A stretch of DNA of 64,000 nucleotides from Cordia subcordata (lineage: Eukaryota > Streptophyta > Magnoliopsida > Boraginales > Cordiaceae), in contig JAPTOF010000014.1 of NCBI GenBank assembly GCA_028554755.1, positions 4,650,001-4,714,000 on the forward strand, in the 5' to 3' direction. The notes below the pieces were generated by a model. It had not been told where the DNA came from. It saw only the letters and a list, made by a program, of their open reading frames with translations, and made no database searches. Positions 46,546 through 59,379 of the stretch are shown one piece after another. Made by a program: the position numbers and the translations under genes. Each line of letters starts with the position of its first letter. Within the stretch, counting starts at the first letter, position 1.

Positions 46546-49170
46546 ATGAATGCAAATGTTAATGCAGTTAACGTATATTTATATTACGGTGGCAACAAAA
46601 TTGAAACAGATCATGGGCTCGACTATGTAGGTCCAAACTTATCACGTAAAAAAAAAATTCTTCCTGGAATGACATACTATCAGTTTGTATCTTGTATATT
46701 CACGAAGCTCCAATTGCAGCCTACTATCGATAGAGTTGAGTTGTGTTATCGTGATCCCAAATGGGACACAAACCTACAACAAATATATTATTACCCCAGT
46801 GGCATTAAGGATGACGAAGATGTACAGGACATGTACGAAACAGCTTGCATAGATATGAATAGGAGATGTGCGCACGTTGTCGTAGACGTGCAAAGTGATG
46901 TCGTGTACAATCCACAGCCTTCAAATGAAGAAGTAACACTACAAGAAGTTGTTGGTGATTTGCCAAATTTGAATGTGGAACCACCTTATTATGTCAATGC
47001 GGAAGTCAACATTCCAACCACAACGGCAGGGTTTGCCATATTTTCCCTTTCTCCACCGCCATGCTCCACATTTGAAGTTGGAGAACCCTCTCAAGCTAGT
47101 GACATTCGGGAGATGTTCGAGGTGGGATTAGATTCTATTTTATCTGAACCGGAAGAAGTAGATGAGGACGTCCAGTTAAACGAGGAGGAAGATGTTGTGT
47201 CGAGAAAGTTTAATCTACGAAACGAAGAGGTTGATGTGGGGCAGCAATGGCGAAGAGCTGGAGCCGGATCTAGAGGAGGAAGAACCAGTAGCTTTCCACA
47301 CAGCTAGGACAGAGTATTATATCACTTCAAATGAGTCTCCAATGGAGAGACCAATGTGGGACGAGAGACGGATGGAGTTGGCCAAACGCATAGTGTTCCT
47401 GAAAAAGGTTAATCTTATACGGGCTGTCCAACAAAACGTGATCAAACATAAACGAGAATACAGGGTTGTGAAGTCGAATAAGTCCTTGTGGGACATACAT
47501 TGCTACGAATCAAGCAATCCTAGGACACCGTGCAAGTGGAAGGTTCATGCAGTAAAAAATGCACACACAAGATGTTCGAGATTACGAGGTACCAAAGCAT
47601 GCATATTTGCATGGGAGATAAATGCGGGCCAAACCATAGAAATCTAACATCTGGTCTGGTCAGCTACATGGTTAGGCATTTTGTTGCAGAGAAGCCTAAT
47701 TTCGAGGTACGTCTTGTCCAAGCCCACGTAAAGAAGACTTTAAATATTGATATAACATACGGGAAAGCTTGGCGTGGTAGGAATAAGGCAATCCAACTAG
47801 TTTTTGGAGACTGGGACATGTCATACAAGATGCTGCCGCGCTTTTTTGCCGTCGTAATTGCAAAGAATCCAGGAACCGTTGTCCACTACAAGTTCGCCCA
47901 GGGTTTAACTGAAACAGAAAAAATTTTCAATTATGTTTTTTGGGCTTTTGGTCCGTGCATCATGGCATGGAGGCACTGTCGACCTGTACTCTCGTTGGAC
48001 GGAACACATCTGCATGGGAAGTACAAGGGCCACCTGCTCGTCGCCTTAGCAACAGATGCCAACGACTATATCTTACCGTTGGCATTTGCCGTTGTCGATG
48101 GCGAGAGTACAAATAGTTGGAGGTAGTTCCTGGAGAAGGTAAGTCAGTTTTTTTTAAACGATATGTCAACAGTTTGCATTCTGTCTGATCGGCACGCAGG
48201 AATCGCGGCAGCTATCAATACAGTAACATCCGACGGCCGACTTCAAATGAAGCATCACATTTGCTTGAGACATTTAAAAAGCAATGTGATGAAAAGATGG
48301 CACAACCATTTCGCAAAAGACATGTGTGGAATAGCTGGAAAAGAAAGAAAGCCAGAAATGGAAGCACATCACCGCCATGGACATTATTCGTAATATTGAC
48401 CCACGACCCACTGGCGTTGGTACACAGGTGCACCAGATGTTAGCCGACCTCGGTCCAGATTCATGGACATTGAGCCATGATGGGGGTTATAAATGGGGAG
48501 TGCTGACAACAAATAATGTTGAATGCTTCAATGGTGTGATTGTCGGAGCCAAGGGATTGCCCATTACAGCACTAGTAAATAACACTTTTTTAAAGCTAAA
48601 GGGATATTTCCACGATAGGTTGGCAAACGCGATGCACATGCATAGAGATGGTCGTGTTCTGACGGATCGAGCAAGAGAAAAATATGAAAAGTGGGAGACG
48701 TCTTCACACCGGATGCAATTGCATGCATTCAGACTAGATGAGTGGTACCAGGTCGGTCAAATGCCAGAACGATGGAACGATGTTCCCAACGAACAAGAGG
48801 TAGATTAGGTGGGACGAACATGTACATGTGGCAACTGGACAGTCTATCATATGCCATGCTCTCATATCCAATATGTTGCCCGTTATAGGGGTAGAAACCC
48901 TTCAACCATGGTTGATCTTCATTATACGGTAGAGTCATTTGAGGCAACATATAATATGACATTTCAACCCCTTGGACATGAATTTTACTGGCCTTCAGGA
49001 CCCAGTTGGACGTTACTCCCGAATGCTTTATGAGTGCGCGACAGAAGACGTGGGTGGGAAAGAGCTCGGCATATACCAAACGAGATGGACAATTCTGACC
49101 AAGTAAGCAGAAGAAAGTGTGGTTATTCTGTAACCCTGGGCATATTGCACGAAATTGCCCCCTAAGAATA
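46546..49170 (+). pseudogene. MULE transposase (MuDR/FAR1-type), disrupted
   Basis: Starts at ATG 46546 (AAGATGAATG). Residues 1-230 form the N-terminal PB1-like/acidic part (VNVYLYYGGNKIE; SEPEEVDEDVQLNEEEDV). A frameshift near 47245 leads to the MuDR DNA-binding-like region (ELAKRIVFLKKVNLIRAVQQ) and a WKVHAVKN segment. A second shift near 47580 leads to the MULE domain: PVLSLDGTHLHGKYKGHLLV (first catalytic D near 48000), then ILPLAFAVVDGESTNSW and ILSDRHAGIAAAI (second D near 48188). A TAG at 48124-48126 replaces the usual Trp of S-W-x-W-F. A further shift lies near 48330-48380. The SWIM finger (48827-48860) reads CTCGNWTVYHMPCSH, and a CCHC-type knuckle (FCNPGHIARNCP) ends near 49160. 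In-frame stops also occur at 48806 and 49031. All domains are present but the reading frame is broken. Confidence 0.92.
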
Positions 49171-49415
49171 GATACGTAGCTTTGAATGGTTATCATGAAG
49201 TTGTAGCATGTGAAGCTAATTGGTCTTTTCCACTATGGTGTGTAATGTTTTCAATAAAAGATATTGTCAAATCTTTCCATCTCAAAATATTGTCAACATC
49301 AACACAATTTATATCGAGACATGATAATAAGTACGAAAAAATAATAAAAAATTCAAGTTCAATTACATAGAATTACTAAAATAAGTTTGAAATGTAAAAT
49401 ATTTATTCAACTACA
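49171..49415. other. Spacer between convergent MULE genes
   Basis: About 245 bp of AT-rich DNA between the end of the transposase and the end of the PMD gene. AATAAAAG (49253) on the plus strand could be a poly(A) signal for the transposase. Confidence 0.5.
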
Positions 49416-51713
49416 TCAATACTGAGAAGGTGTGTAATAATCGGGCCTCTGACCCCTGCTGGTCCGGTCGGGTAAAACGCATGGCGGTGGATGCGGTGAC
49501 TGTGTGCGTCTGTGAGTACGATGCAGTAGATGGTCCTCCTCGAGCACCAGCTCAGCAGTATGATCATTTATCAGATAATCACTGGTAGATAACGGCCCCT
49601 GCGATGGCGTGTTCCAGGTGCTGGGCTTCTGATGTGACGGACCGCCATACTCAAACTGGCTAAACCTACCATGGTGTGGCGGCATGTATGAAGTGCTGGG
49701 ATCTACCCACGGACCGCTATACTCAAACTGGCTAGACCTACCAGGCTGCGGCGGTGTGTATGAAGTGCTGGGCTCCTGAGTGGGATGATGATGACGGCCC
49801 CGCTGTCCCGACCGATGTAACGTTTGTGGAGGCGGTTGCGGACGTTAGACGTCATACATGGCTGTCGTGTCGTCCAACAGGTGCTCATGCTGGGTCTGCT
49901 GAAGTACGGCCTGGCCTCTGATTTGTAGGACCTGCAGATGACTCACCATAAAATCAAGAGTAGCCGCATCTACTCGTAAGTCTCCCGCCTCGTACTGCCG
50001 TATAATACTCCCACTGTGATTAACCACATGCTGAGCGTATACCGCCTAAAGAAAAAGTTACGGGCACTGTCAATAGGTATTGCATCAATGCATACTAAAT
50101 TCGAATTTATGGAAAAACATTCATATTGCACTAACCAGACTGTTCTCATCGTGGGCCGACGCAACATAGCCTTCATCTGTATAACTAGTCCGAGGGTGTC
50201 CAGCATGTAGTATGGTTATCCCTCGGTACCATCTCATATACGCCCTCAAAGCCCCAGGATCGGGAAAGTCCTTTAACTTCGTCACCACAATAGTGTTTTC
50301 CCAATTGACCCACATGTCGACTGCCGAATTATATTGTTCGGCTGTAATCTTCTCTTTCCCGTCCCGGTGCTTCTGCCACGCTGGTGGATTACCGGGGATC
50401 GTCTGCCGCATGCCAAAGTACCCGATCAGGACGGTGCCACTCAACCCGCCTATCAACGATGAGGGGTACACATGCTCACCACGCTTCCGCATTTTGCAAA
50501 CAATATTGTGGCAAATCACCCATTGCATGCTCGAATGGCTGCCAAATAAACTGGGAACACAACAATAACGGTGGATTAGTTTATAAAACATACAACGTAA
50601 ATTAACAAGGGAGAGTAATAAATATGAGATGTAAATTTTTTCAAACCTCGCCGGGCTGCAAACGGTCAATCATGTCCGGCGCCTCGTTCAAACCAGCCCG
50701 GCCCGCAACCCACTTCAGATCCTTCCTCGCAAAAAACATGTAGCCACGTGGTGGGCCTGGCAACGGGAAATCAGGGTGAACAGCGTGCCCATCCCTCTGA
50801 TGGTGCCTATCCGTCTGCTCACACAGTGTTGGCCTAAAAGCCGTGAGTCTGTCCCAAGTAAAAAACTGCATTGTACGAGACAATTATATTATAAGCAATA
50901 ATACGTCTTCAAATATCATTAACAACAATGAGATGATTAAGTGTGCTACCTGAATGAGCATGATAGCCCCGCACATGCCTCTACAATTACGGCAACAAGC
51001 CTTACAAAGCCATCTATATAGATGCGCTAGGCATGCTGCCCCCAATTATATTCACTGATATGATCAAAGTCAATCAAAAAGTCTAACCAATATAATGATA
51101 ATTTATTTCCTGTCGTATCAGTGAACATATGGGTGCCAAATAACAAAAAAATCCACAAACGGGCCCGCAATTCTGCTTCCTCCACCTCAGAATTCTCCGG
51201 AGTGCCTTGGGCTACGTACAATTCCCTCAGATGGGGTATGTTAATCGAATTTTCACTAATTTTGTCCAAAGATACATATACCCCCATATACTGATGAATA
51301 CATGTCCGCCAGTCTTTCGGAGTTCGACTAGTATCGTCGAGCACCGGGACAACTTGACCAACAATCGGTAATCCCCAATATACAGCGACATCCTGGAGTG
51401 TAATAGTGGCCTCGCCTACAGGCAAATGAAATGTATGCGTCTCTGGTCGCCACCTCTCAATCAAGGCAGTAATAAGAGGATTGTCAACCTGATGGAAGCG
51501 CGCCGCATAACATCCAAAAAATCCAGCTCTCAATAAAGCCGTCTGCACAGCAGGATGCTCCGTCCATAGGAAAAACTCTCTATCACTCCTATAAATCTTG
51601 TGTTCCTCTAATTGATGGGGTGACGACAAATAATTCACCCGGTGGTCATAGTAATAGCATAACACTGAACTATCACTAGGAGCTGGTCTATGAGCCATAG
51701 ATCTTACGAGCAT
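49416..51713 (-). pseudogene. Plant mobile domain (PMD) protein gene inside the MULE, four exons, disrupted
   Basis: Exons with GT-AG boundaries: 51713-50950, 50865-50647, 50550-50136 and 50045-49416. Exon 1 encodes the PMD core: FFLWTEHPAVQTALLRAGFF, ITALIERWRPETHTFHLPVG, EATITLQDVAVYWGLPIVG, then RARLWIFLLFGTHMF and SLYWLDFLIDFDHISEYNWG. A frameshift near 51030 restores CLAHLYRWLCKACCR. Exon 2 has FFTWDRLTAFRPT. Exon 3 has QPFEHAMGDLPQYCL, a TGA after EAW, a frameshift near DRVL, then IGYFGMRQTIPGNPPAW and AYMRWYRGIT. Exon 4 has a stop at about 49846 followed by an open Pro-rich tail with two copies of STSYxPPxxGRxSQFEYxGP. PMD proteins (MAIN/MAIL family, often annotated phosphatase-7 long-form homologues) are nuclear. 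The ancestral function inside transposons is unknown. Confidence 0.88.
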
Positions 51714-53040
51714 TAAGTAAATTAAAAAAAATGTAAAAGTGCTAATTATTACTAATTAGTTTAGAACTGCAACTTTAATATTTAACTAATTTTGCTAACT
51801 TTGTAAAATTCATAATATTTTAATTTTTCTACATTCATACTAATTAAATAACTAGTACCTACATTTTCTAATATTTATAATTTCACACTAATACAGTGAT
51901 TAATACATCCCATCATCATAAAAATATTAATATTCCAAATAATAAATCAACATATAATTAACATATAAAGTAAACCAACATGATTAATATTCCACTAAAA
52001 TAAACAATAGTCTAATTTTGAAATTTAATGTATTAAGCAACATATAATTAACATATAAAATAAACCAACACGATTAATATTCCACTAAAATAAAAAATAA
52101 TCTAATTTTCAAATTAAAGTTGCACAACAAATAAAATTAATATTGCTTAACATTATCTAAACATCAAAAAATTTATTACTAATTACTTTAGAACTACAAC
52201 TTTAATATTGAACTAATATATCACTTCATCTTAAAATTACTAATAATGAACATAATTAATCCTAAAACTCCACTAAAACCCTAACTTCAGTTACTTACTA
52301 TATGCCCTACAACTTTAATTTTCTCATTTCTTAAATTTTATATTATTTAAAATTTATAAAAATTCATATTAAATACTTTAGAACTACAACTTTAATACTT
52401 AATTAATACATAACGTCATCTTAAATTGACTAATAATTAACATAATTAATCCTAAAATTCCACTAAAACCCTAAAACTCCATATGATTAATTGAATAATT
52501 ATAAATTCACACTAGTTATATGCATACTGATTATATGCACACAAATTATATACACAATGATTAATACATCCCATCATCATAAAATGATTAATATTCCAAA
52601 AATAAATCAACATATAATTAACATATAAATTAAACCAACAAAATTAATATTCCACTAAACTAAACAATAGTCTAATTTTAAAATTTAACGTATTAAGCAA
52701 CATATAATTAACATATAAAATAAACCAATATGATTAATATTCCACTAAACTAAACAATAATCTAATTTTCAAATTAAATGTATTAGGCAACATGTAATTA
52801 ACATATAATTTCAAAATTTAACATCATATAAATTAAACAAACAAACACATTAAAACATATAAATTCGGTACCAAAAAAAAAAAAGGAGAAAACTTACAAA
52901 ATTTAGGCAAAATCCTAGAATGTGAAAAATTTGTACTAAATTTTCGAATTGGGTGGGAGAAAAATGAGAGAGGGATCAGAGAGCACTGGAGAGAGCAAAA
53001 GAGGTGATATTTCGGATGGGAGAGGAGGTTTGGGTTAGGG
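51714..53040. repeat. AT-rich subterminal MULE region built of nested direct duplications
   Basis: A block of about 240 bp at 51890-52125 recurs at 52554-52795 (shared GATTAATACATCCCATCATC, AACATATAATTAACATATAA, GATTAATATTCCACTAAA). Within each block the AACATATAATTAACATATAA segment itself occurs twice, about 70 bp apart. TTTAGAACTACAACTTTAAT recurs near 51760, 52190 and 52380. No ORF. It would contain the 5' region of the PMD gene. Confidence 0.85.
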
Positions 53041-53796
53041 GGTTTAAATACTATAGGAGTCGAACTTCAGAAGTTCGACATCAAAGAACAAAAAGTAGTT
53101 TTCGAACTTCTGAAGTTCGAGTATATAGCATATTCGAACTTTTGAAGTTCGATTTTATGTATTTCGAATTTCAGATATTCGACATTAAGTTTCGAGATTC
53201 TGCTTTAATGCCTTGTCTGTTATGTGCAGCGATAGTTACTCCGAGACGCGCGCATTCGAACTTTCAAATTTCGAAAACGACCAGCTTCCTTATCTGGTTT
53301 CTGAGGAGTCGAACTTCAGAAGTTTGACATCAAGGAAGAAAAGCTAGTTTTCGAACTTCTGAAGTTCGAGTATATACGGTATTCGAACTTTTGAAGTTCG
53401 ATTTTATGTATTTCGAATTTCAGAAATTTGACATCGAGTTTCGAGATTCTGCTTTAATACTGCATGCATGCGTGCGATAGTTACTCCGAGACGCGCGCAT
53501 TCGAACTTTCAAATTTCGAAAACGGCCAGCTTCCTTATGCGGTTTTCGAGATCTACAGTCGAACTTCAGAAGCTCGGACTGAAGTTTGAGTCCGAGCTTC
53601 TGAATTTCGAATTCCTTAGTCGAAGTTCTCTAGTTCGATATCTCATATTATAATGTCGTTTTTTTTTCCTTGACATAATCAAATTTTGTAACTTCGTTTT
53701 CGAACTTCATAAGTTCGAAAAGTCTACTTTTGGAACTCCCCTCAAAACTGGGTTATTTTTAGAAGCAAATTAAAAAATAGGGTTAAAAATAAAAAT
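53040..53796 (-). repeat. Right MULE palindrome zone and terminal inverted repeat
   Basis: CGAACTTCTGAAGTTCGA-like palindromes occur near 53060, 53103, 53137, 53310, 53353, 53383, 53561 and 53700. The outer ~90 bp (about 53705-53796) are the inverted copy of 45631-45720. Confidence 0.85.
53056..53552. repeat. 249-bp tandem duplication in the right MULE arm
   Basis: Copy 1 (53056-53304) and copy 2 (53305-53552) share GGAGTCGAACTTCAGAAG, the CTTTAAT and GCGATAGTTACTCCGAGACG blocks and CGGCCAGCTTCCTTAT. Each copy contains four palindromes of the CGAACTTCnGAAGTTCG type. Confidence 0.9.
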
Positions 53797-56700
53797 TTTC
53801 CCACATTAGTACCATCATGTTAAATCATTTGTGAAGGTTCCTCGTCTCCAATAAGTACAACCTTTTTACTTGTTAACAACAAGAAAGAAGGGGAAAAAAA
53901 AAAGAACCTTTTACTTAACTACTTTGTCTTTTTTTTTTCCTCTCTCTCTCTTAGGGTAATATGTAGATTGCCTAAATTTCTTAATTTTAGCGGGATCGAA
54001 TATAAAAAAAGCGTAGTTGTAAGAATAGTTAAGAAAATAATTGCAAATTAAGCAATTTCTATTCAATTTTAGTTAAAAAAAATCGACTAAGATTGTTTTT
54101 TTTTTTTAACTAAAAGTTTGAAAATATAGGATCCTTGGATCTAGTGACTGGTAAATCACTAATCAAAGAGAAGATTTTGGAGAAATTCTTCATCAATCTA
54201 GTAGCTAGTGAACCGCTAATCAAAAGTCGAGCAGCCGCCAGATTTAATGATTTTGGCTTTAGTATGCAACACTTGAATTTGTTATTCTTTTATCACATTG
54301 TTAATTAAGCATTCAACAATCGACTTTATGTCATGTCTTTTAAAACTCACTACTTCTTCATGTTAATTAATTTAATCATAAGTCACACGCAAAATAATGT
54401 AGTGAACAATCGAGCACACTCCAAAGAGACACTGTAAGACAATGGTCAAACACGCAATGATTGTTGAGAAATCACTTAAATTACTATTTGGTAACACATC
54501 AATCTGGTACTTTTGAGGCACCAGCCTAGAATGAAGAAATACAATCCAGAAAGAGAGTAATCAATATTCATGCTCTTCTGTTTTTTGCTGGAAAAGATTA
54601 ATCAATCAACACACACACAAAGAGAGAAGAGCCAATGGCCATTGGCATCTGCACATGATGAGTTGCGAGTGTGAACATCAATTGACCCACTACGCGTAAC
54701 CGCTGATAGTGCCGCCATTAACGCATGCATTCCTTCAACTATTCTCTCCCTCTCCTTCTTTTTTTTTTTTTTTTGAGTTTTTCTTAATGTCTTTGACTTT
54801 GCCCAAGAAAGGGACGTGGAACAGGCAGCTAAGCAAAAAACCATCTTTTCCAACTAAAATAGAAAAGGTTGTATCACATCAAGATGTCGATTCTTTTTCC
54901 GCCCTCGAAAAGCCTTTTACTAAACTAAAGAAATCTCTATTTTTCGCTTGTTCGTCAAGCTTTGGGTGCAATTAGAGTTAAAATAAGCTAAACGATCCTT
55001 CAAAAGAAAAAAATGATTAAAATGATAAATTTAATGTGAGAATAAGTATTATATTAATGAAAATATTAATTTAATCTTAGCGAATGCAATATTGTACTAA
55101 TTAGATTTTTTTTTTGTCAAATAATACAACTCCTTAATATACCACGCGGTTTCTGCTGGTCCTAACTACGAAAATCTCTCTTTTTAATCACCGACTCCTT
55201 GATTTGGTTCACAAATATCTAAATAGATATTTTCAGTCGACTCTGTGATGAAAATTTCATGCTATATAGTTTTGTGTTGAAACTGTAACACTTCGATACA
55301 TACACTCAGATTTTTTGATCTATGAAGAAATATTTTTATTGTTTGTCCTCATCTTCGAGGGTGGTCTACTAGAATTGCTCTTTTCTTTGTTTAAACTCAG
55401 TTCTGACAAGGAAACTAAAAACGGAAAGAGAAATTAACTCAGTCCAGGATAATATTTGACATTAAACATACACACATATTTATTATATTGGATCAGGATC
55501 TTCTCATACAAAGACTTTTCTCATTTTGATATATAGGATCATCTCAACCATTCATATGTTGGTTGAAATAATCTCAACCATTCATTAAAGACAAATCTCA
55601 AAAAATTCAAATAGCATTCTTTTATGGTGAAAAAGTTATTTCACGTTCAGAAACTGACATATTTATTTTTCTAAATATATGTCAAGTATTCCAAAAGTCA
55701 TGCATAAATACAACATGTAATATCCAAGCAAATAATTTACTTAATTCAAAAAATGACAGGTAAAACTTTGGAATGAAAAAAAAAATAGTCAAAGTATGTA
55801 AAGTTTAAAATAATACATTTTTCTTCTCAGAAAGATGGTTGGGAAAACGTTGGAAAAAAAAGGGTGTCATCAAATGCATCACTCGTTAGCACTTGATACT
55901 CCAGCAATTTAGGAGGGAGTGCGACCACAAGGACTTGTAGCAACTTCAGTTGCATACTAGAGTAAAAGCCGTGAGATGTATAGGAAAAATAAGTATTTTT
56001 AATTTTTTTATTTATTGTTGATAGCTAATTATATTTTTATCGTCTATGATAGGATAATATATAACTATATTTTGTAAAATTTAATTATTGATAATTTTTT
56101 AACACTAATATTTTTTACAAAATATATACTAATTGAACAAATGATTTCAGTAAGAAAGTAAAATAAGAAATAATATAATGCAAGAAACGAAAAATAATAA
56201 AAGATGAATGATATATTTATTGGAGTTTAACTAATTTTAGAAAAAGGAAAGAATTATGATATGAGGCATTAAAAGATAAAAATGGAATATACAGATTTTT
56301 ATAGTTTGTGACGATATAATATAAATATATTTTGTAAATTTAATTTTTGACAAAGTTTTCAATATTAATCATATTTATGTGCATAAAATATGTGAAAAGG
56401 CGCAAAAAGGGTGTTATATGGATTCTTGAGTGTACATATACTTTAAATAAAATAATCAGAACAAACTGCATGTTGTATACGTGGCAAGCAAATGCAAAGA
56501 ACTATACAAACAACATCACACGGCAAAATGTTGTGTGTCTAATTTTTGGGGGAAAGCATTGTGGTGCATTTGGTTTTTGTTTTAGTATATAATATAGATG
56601 GATAGAGACAAATATGCCAGGGTGGACAAAATAAATTTTACTAGTTAATTATGTTTTGTCAAAGTCACATAAAATTCCTGTATTTCAAAACTCACTAATA

Positions 56701-58312
56701 CCTTTTATGTTATAAAAGTGTTGTACTAAACTCTCAATATTTATAGTGATTTGTAACATTCTTTATAGCATAAGAAAGTATTATTAAATTAGATAATTTC
56801 AGACAATCATTGTTAAAGATAACAGATTTGTGAACGACAGGGGAGTTTGATGTACTTTTGTAAACTATAGAGGAGTTAAAAGAGACTTTTCAGATCACAG
56901 GGAGGTTCCGTACACTTTTGATGCACCATAGGAAGGTGCGGTACATTTTACCAATTTAAAACTACATAAAACTTTATGCAACTATAGTAAAACATAACAG
57001 TATAAAATATATTTTACTCCATTAGAGTTGATGGAAATATAAAGTGGGACAAAGTCATTTTTTTTTTAACTTTTTAATTGGCCTGGCTTTTGATTTCTCA
57101 ACATAGTAAGTTATTATTATCCACTTAAAAAAGGATGACAAGATTTTAAATATATAATCTGATTGCAAATTTGAGGCCTATGGTAGACAAATTTTTTAAC
57201 AATAAGATAAACAAAAAGAGCTCTAACAACACTTCCCCTTTCCCCTTCATGTTCCTACACTAACTGATGTCCATGTTTTGGAATTCAAAGCTAATTAATT
57301 CTCCAATGATGATTAGCAGTGCTTCATTGTAATTTGTTGTTGTGATAGAGAGGCAACTACCAAAACTAGCCAAACTAAAAAGACCAAAGAGAATTAGCAA
57401 AATGCCTTAGGGTACATCCGACATTGAGTGATCCTAATCCTTTTTTTTTTTTTTTCCTATGGCCTAATGAAAAAGTTGAATATAATGCATAATTGGTTTG
57501 CTTCCTAATAGTTACTGCGTGTATGGAAAAGTTTATTAGAATTGTGCTCGAATCTAGATTTGCGAAATTTATGTTTCATCGCGGATCGATCCAAAATGAC
57601 ATGCTCATCCGATCGCAATTATACTATGCACCCAAAGTATGGTATATTCAATTATGCATGGTGTATCACTCAATAAATCTTACAATCCAACCTTCTGATC
57701 AACGTAAAACTTAACGAGTTCACTGTTCTCACACTGACGAACGTAACAAAATAATCTGATTATCGATTGCATACCAATGACACCTCCAACTACAAGCTCC
57801 GAAATCGTTCACAGATTTTGAACATATTGTTTACATATTGTGAATATATATTAAAGAGTCGTAAATATGTAATTTATCTTGTAAGTATATGATATAAGAC
57901 TTTTGAACATATAATATAAGAGTAATGGACATGTAAATTTTGAGCAATTAAACGTTTTGAATATAAAGTGTTAAAATTATAAATATATAACATGCAATTT
58001 GTAAATAATTAAAGGTTATGAACATCTAGCATAAAAATTGTGAATTTATAATAACAAAATTGTGAACATGCTACTGTAAGGTGCACAATACTATATGGGT
58101 GCACAATATTTTGAATTATAACCGGACCACTCTCCGACCTTCTATTATTTTCCGCCCTCATGATGTGATATCACCAGAAATCTTATAAATATCCCATTTA
58201 CACTGAATTTGAGGTAAGACTTTTCATATACAAGAACACTTCCAAATTGAGAAATTGCAACCCCTTCCCCACCCCCCTCCGCCCCCCCCCCCCGGCCCCA
58301 AAACAAAACAAA
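53797..58312. other. Gene-poor AT-rich region
   Basis: No supported gene. Present are poly-T/poly-A runs (54755-54774), a short direct repeat ATCTCAACCATTCAT (55531 and 55572), and an AT-rich stretch at 57830-58110 with many TGAACATA/TGTGAACAT motifs. A C-rich run lies at 58261-58301. Open frames such as 54709-54975 and 57493-57714 show no domain and are probably chance. Confidence 0.5.
58261..58301 (-). repeat. C-rich run, G-quadruplex-prone on the minus strand
   Basis: CCCC-A-CCCCCC-TCCG-C(12)-GG-CCCC. Minus-strand G-runs of four or more with short loops. Confidence 0.7.
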
Positions 58313-58590
58313 TACTTCCTCCATCTTATAATATAACTCATTTTAAAGATTTTTTTTTTGCATCAAAATATCTGTTACTTTGAGAAGTTCAAGAAATTAA
58401 TAATTTTTTTCAGATTTACCCTTATTTTATTTTCAACTAAATCTCATTAATATCCGATAAAGCAAAATAGAGAAAAGGGTATTTTTTTCAATTTATTGCA
58501 AATTCATCCACAAATGAAACTATTAATTAGCTTTTTTATCTGAGTGTAAAAATTTTAAACAACTGATAAAATGAGGTGAGAGGAGCACTA
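58313..58590. mobile_element. Stowaway-like MITE (about 278 bp), degenerate
   Basis: The left end TACTTCCTCCATCTTATAAT matches the CTCCCTCCGTCCCATAAT-type end of plant mariner/Stowaway elements. The right end ATGAGGTGAGAGGAGCACTA is a diverged inverted copy. A TA lies at each boundary. No coding sequence. Confidence 0.5.
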
Positions 58591-59100
58591 AACATTCTGG
58601 CTTGACCATTAGAAGATCTTTAATTGGCGCTACACTAGCCCTTATCGTTGGACCCGCGCTACTTGTTTCGCAAGACCTCTCGCTCTTATACCAACACTAT
58701 TTGAATCATGAACCTTTTGTTATGCATATCTCGCTGTTGGACCCACGCTACTTATATCATCTTTTTTGAATTGGTCCTCGCTTTAATTAATAGTTAATTT
58801 TGCTACCGTACGAGGCTTCTCTAGTTCAGAAAGTAGTTTAGCCATTAATTAAAGGTGGCTAAACTTGTTAGTATTACTGTTATATCCGTCTTTATCATTA
58901 TTATTTATTTATTTATTTCAAGTGTGGACATTCCTTGAATATAATTATGGAGTTCGATTGCATTCAAAACCATGGACTCGAATGCACTCAATTAAGTTCC
59001 TTTTTATCTTTTCTTATTTATTTATTTTAATAATATACCCTTTATTTGTGACTTTTTGCTGTTAATCAAAATTTGTTTTGAGTGATAATCGAGATTACCA
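58591..59100. other. Intergenic, no feature recognised
   Basis: AT-rich, with (TTTA)n-like short runs near 58902. Nothing further supported. Confidence 0.5.
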
Positions 59101-59379
59101 CTGAAATTTTCACTTATACGACAACTTGAATTTTCCTAATCACAAACTAAATAAAGTTTCTTGAGATTTTAGATATGTTGCACTTTGATTTCTCCACTTC
59201 ACAACCCAACAACCATTTAAACCCTGTTCGGTACATAGTGACATTGAAATTTTAGATATTCGACCGCTTGAATTTTCCTCCTCACTTATCAAATAAAATT
59301 TCTTAAAATTTCAGATATGGATACATTTGAATTCCCCACTCCACAACCCAATAACCATTTAGGTCCTGTTCTGTACAAC
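59101..59379. repeat. ~142-bp tandem duplication
   Basis: Copy 1 (59101-59242) and copy 2 (59243-59379) share CTTGAATTTTCCT, the AGATAT block, CCACAACCCAATAACCATTT (first copy CACAACCCAACAACCATTT) and CCTGTTCGGTAC/CCTGTTCTGTAC. Confidence 0.85.

Larger units (their letters stand above)
45631..53796 (+). mobile_element. Mutator-like element (MULE) carrying transposase and a plant mobile domain gene
   Basis: About 8.17 kb. The ends are long inverted repeats: the left starts ATTTTTATTTTTAACC and the right ends GGTTAAAAATAAAAAT. Homology continues inward through the TTTTTTAATTTRCTTCYAAA block to AGTAGACTTTTCGAA (about 90 bp), then into a zone of short palindromes on both sides. The interior has a MULE transposase on the plus strand (46546-49170) and a spliced PMD gene on the minus strand (51713-49416). 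They are convergent, with 3' ends about 250 bp apart. I could not find a 9-bp target duplication at these limits (AGCAGCGTT left, TTTCCCACA right). The ends may be off by a few bases or eroded. Confidence 0.88.

Noticed and set aside
53056..53720. GAA/TTC repeats as heat-shock elements
   Set aside because: The GAAC-TTC blocks are spaced by zero or one base, not the two bases required by the nGAAnnTTCn pattern.
45622..53805. 9-bp target-site duplication for the MULE
   Set aside because: The bases outside the inferred ends (AGCAGCGTT and TTTCCCACA) do not match, and shifting the ends by a few bases did not give a convincing pair.
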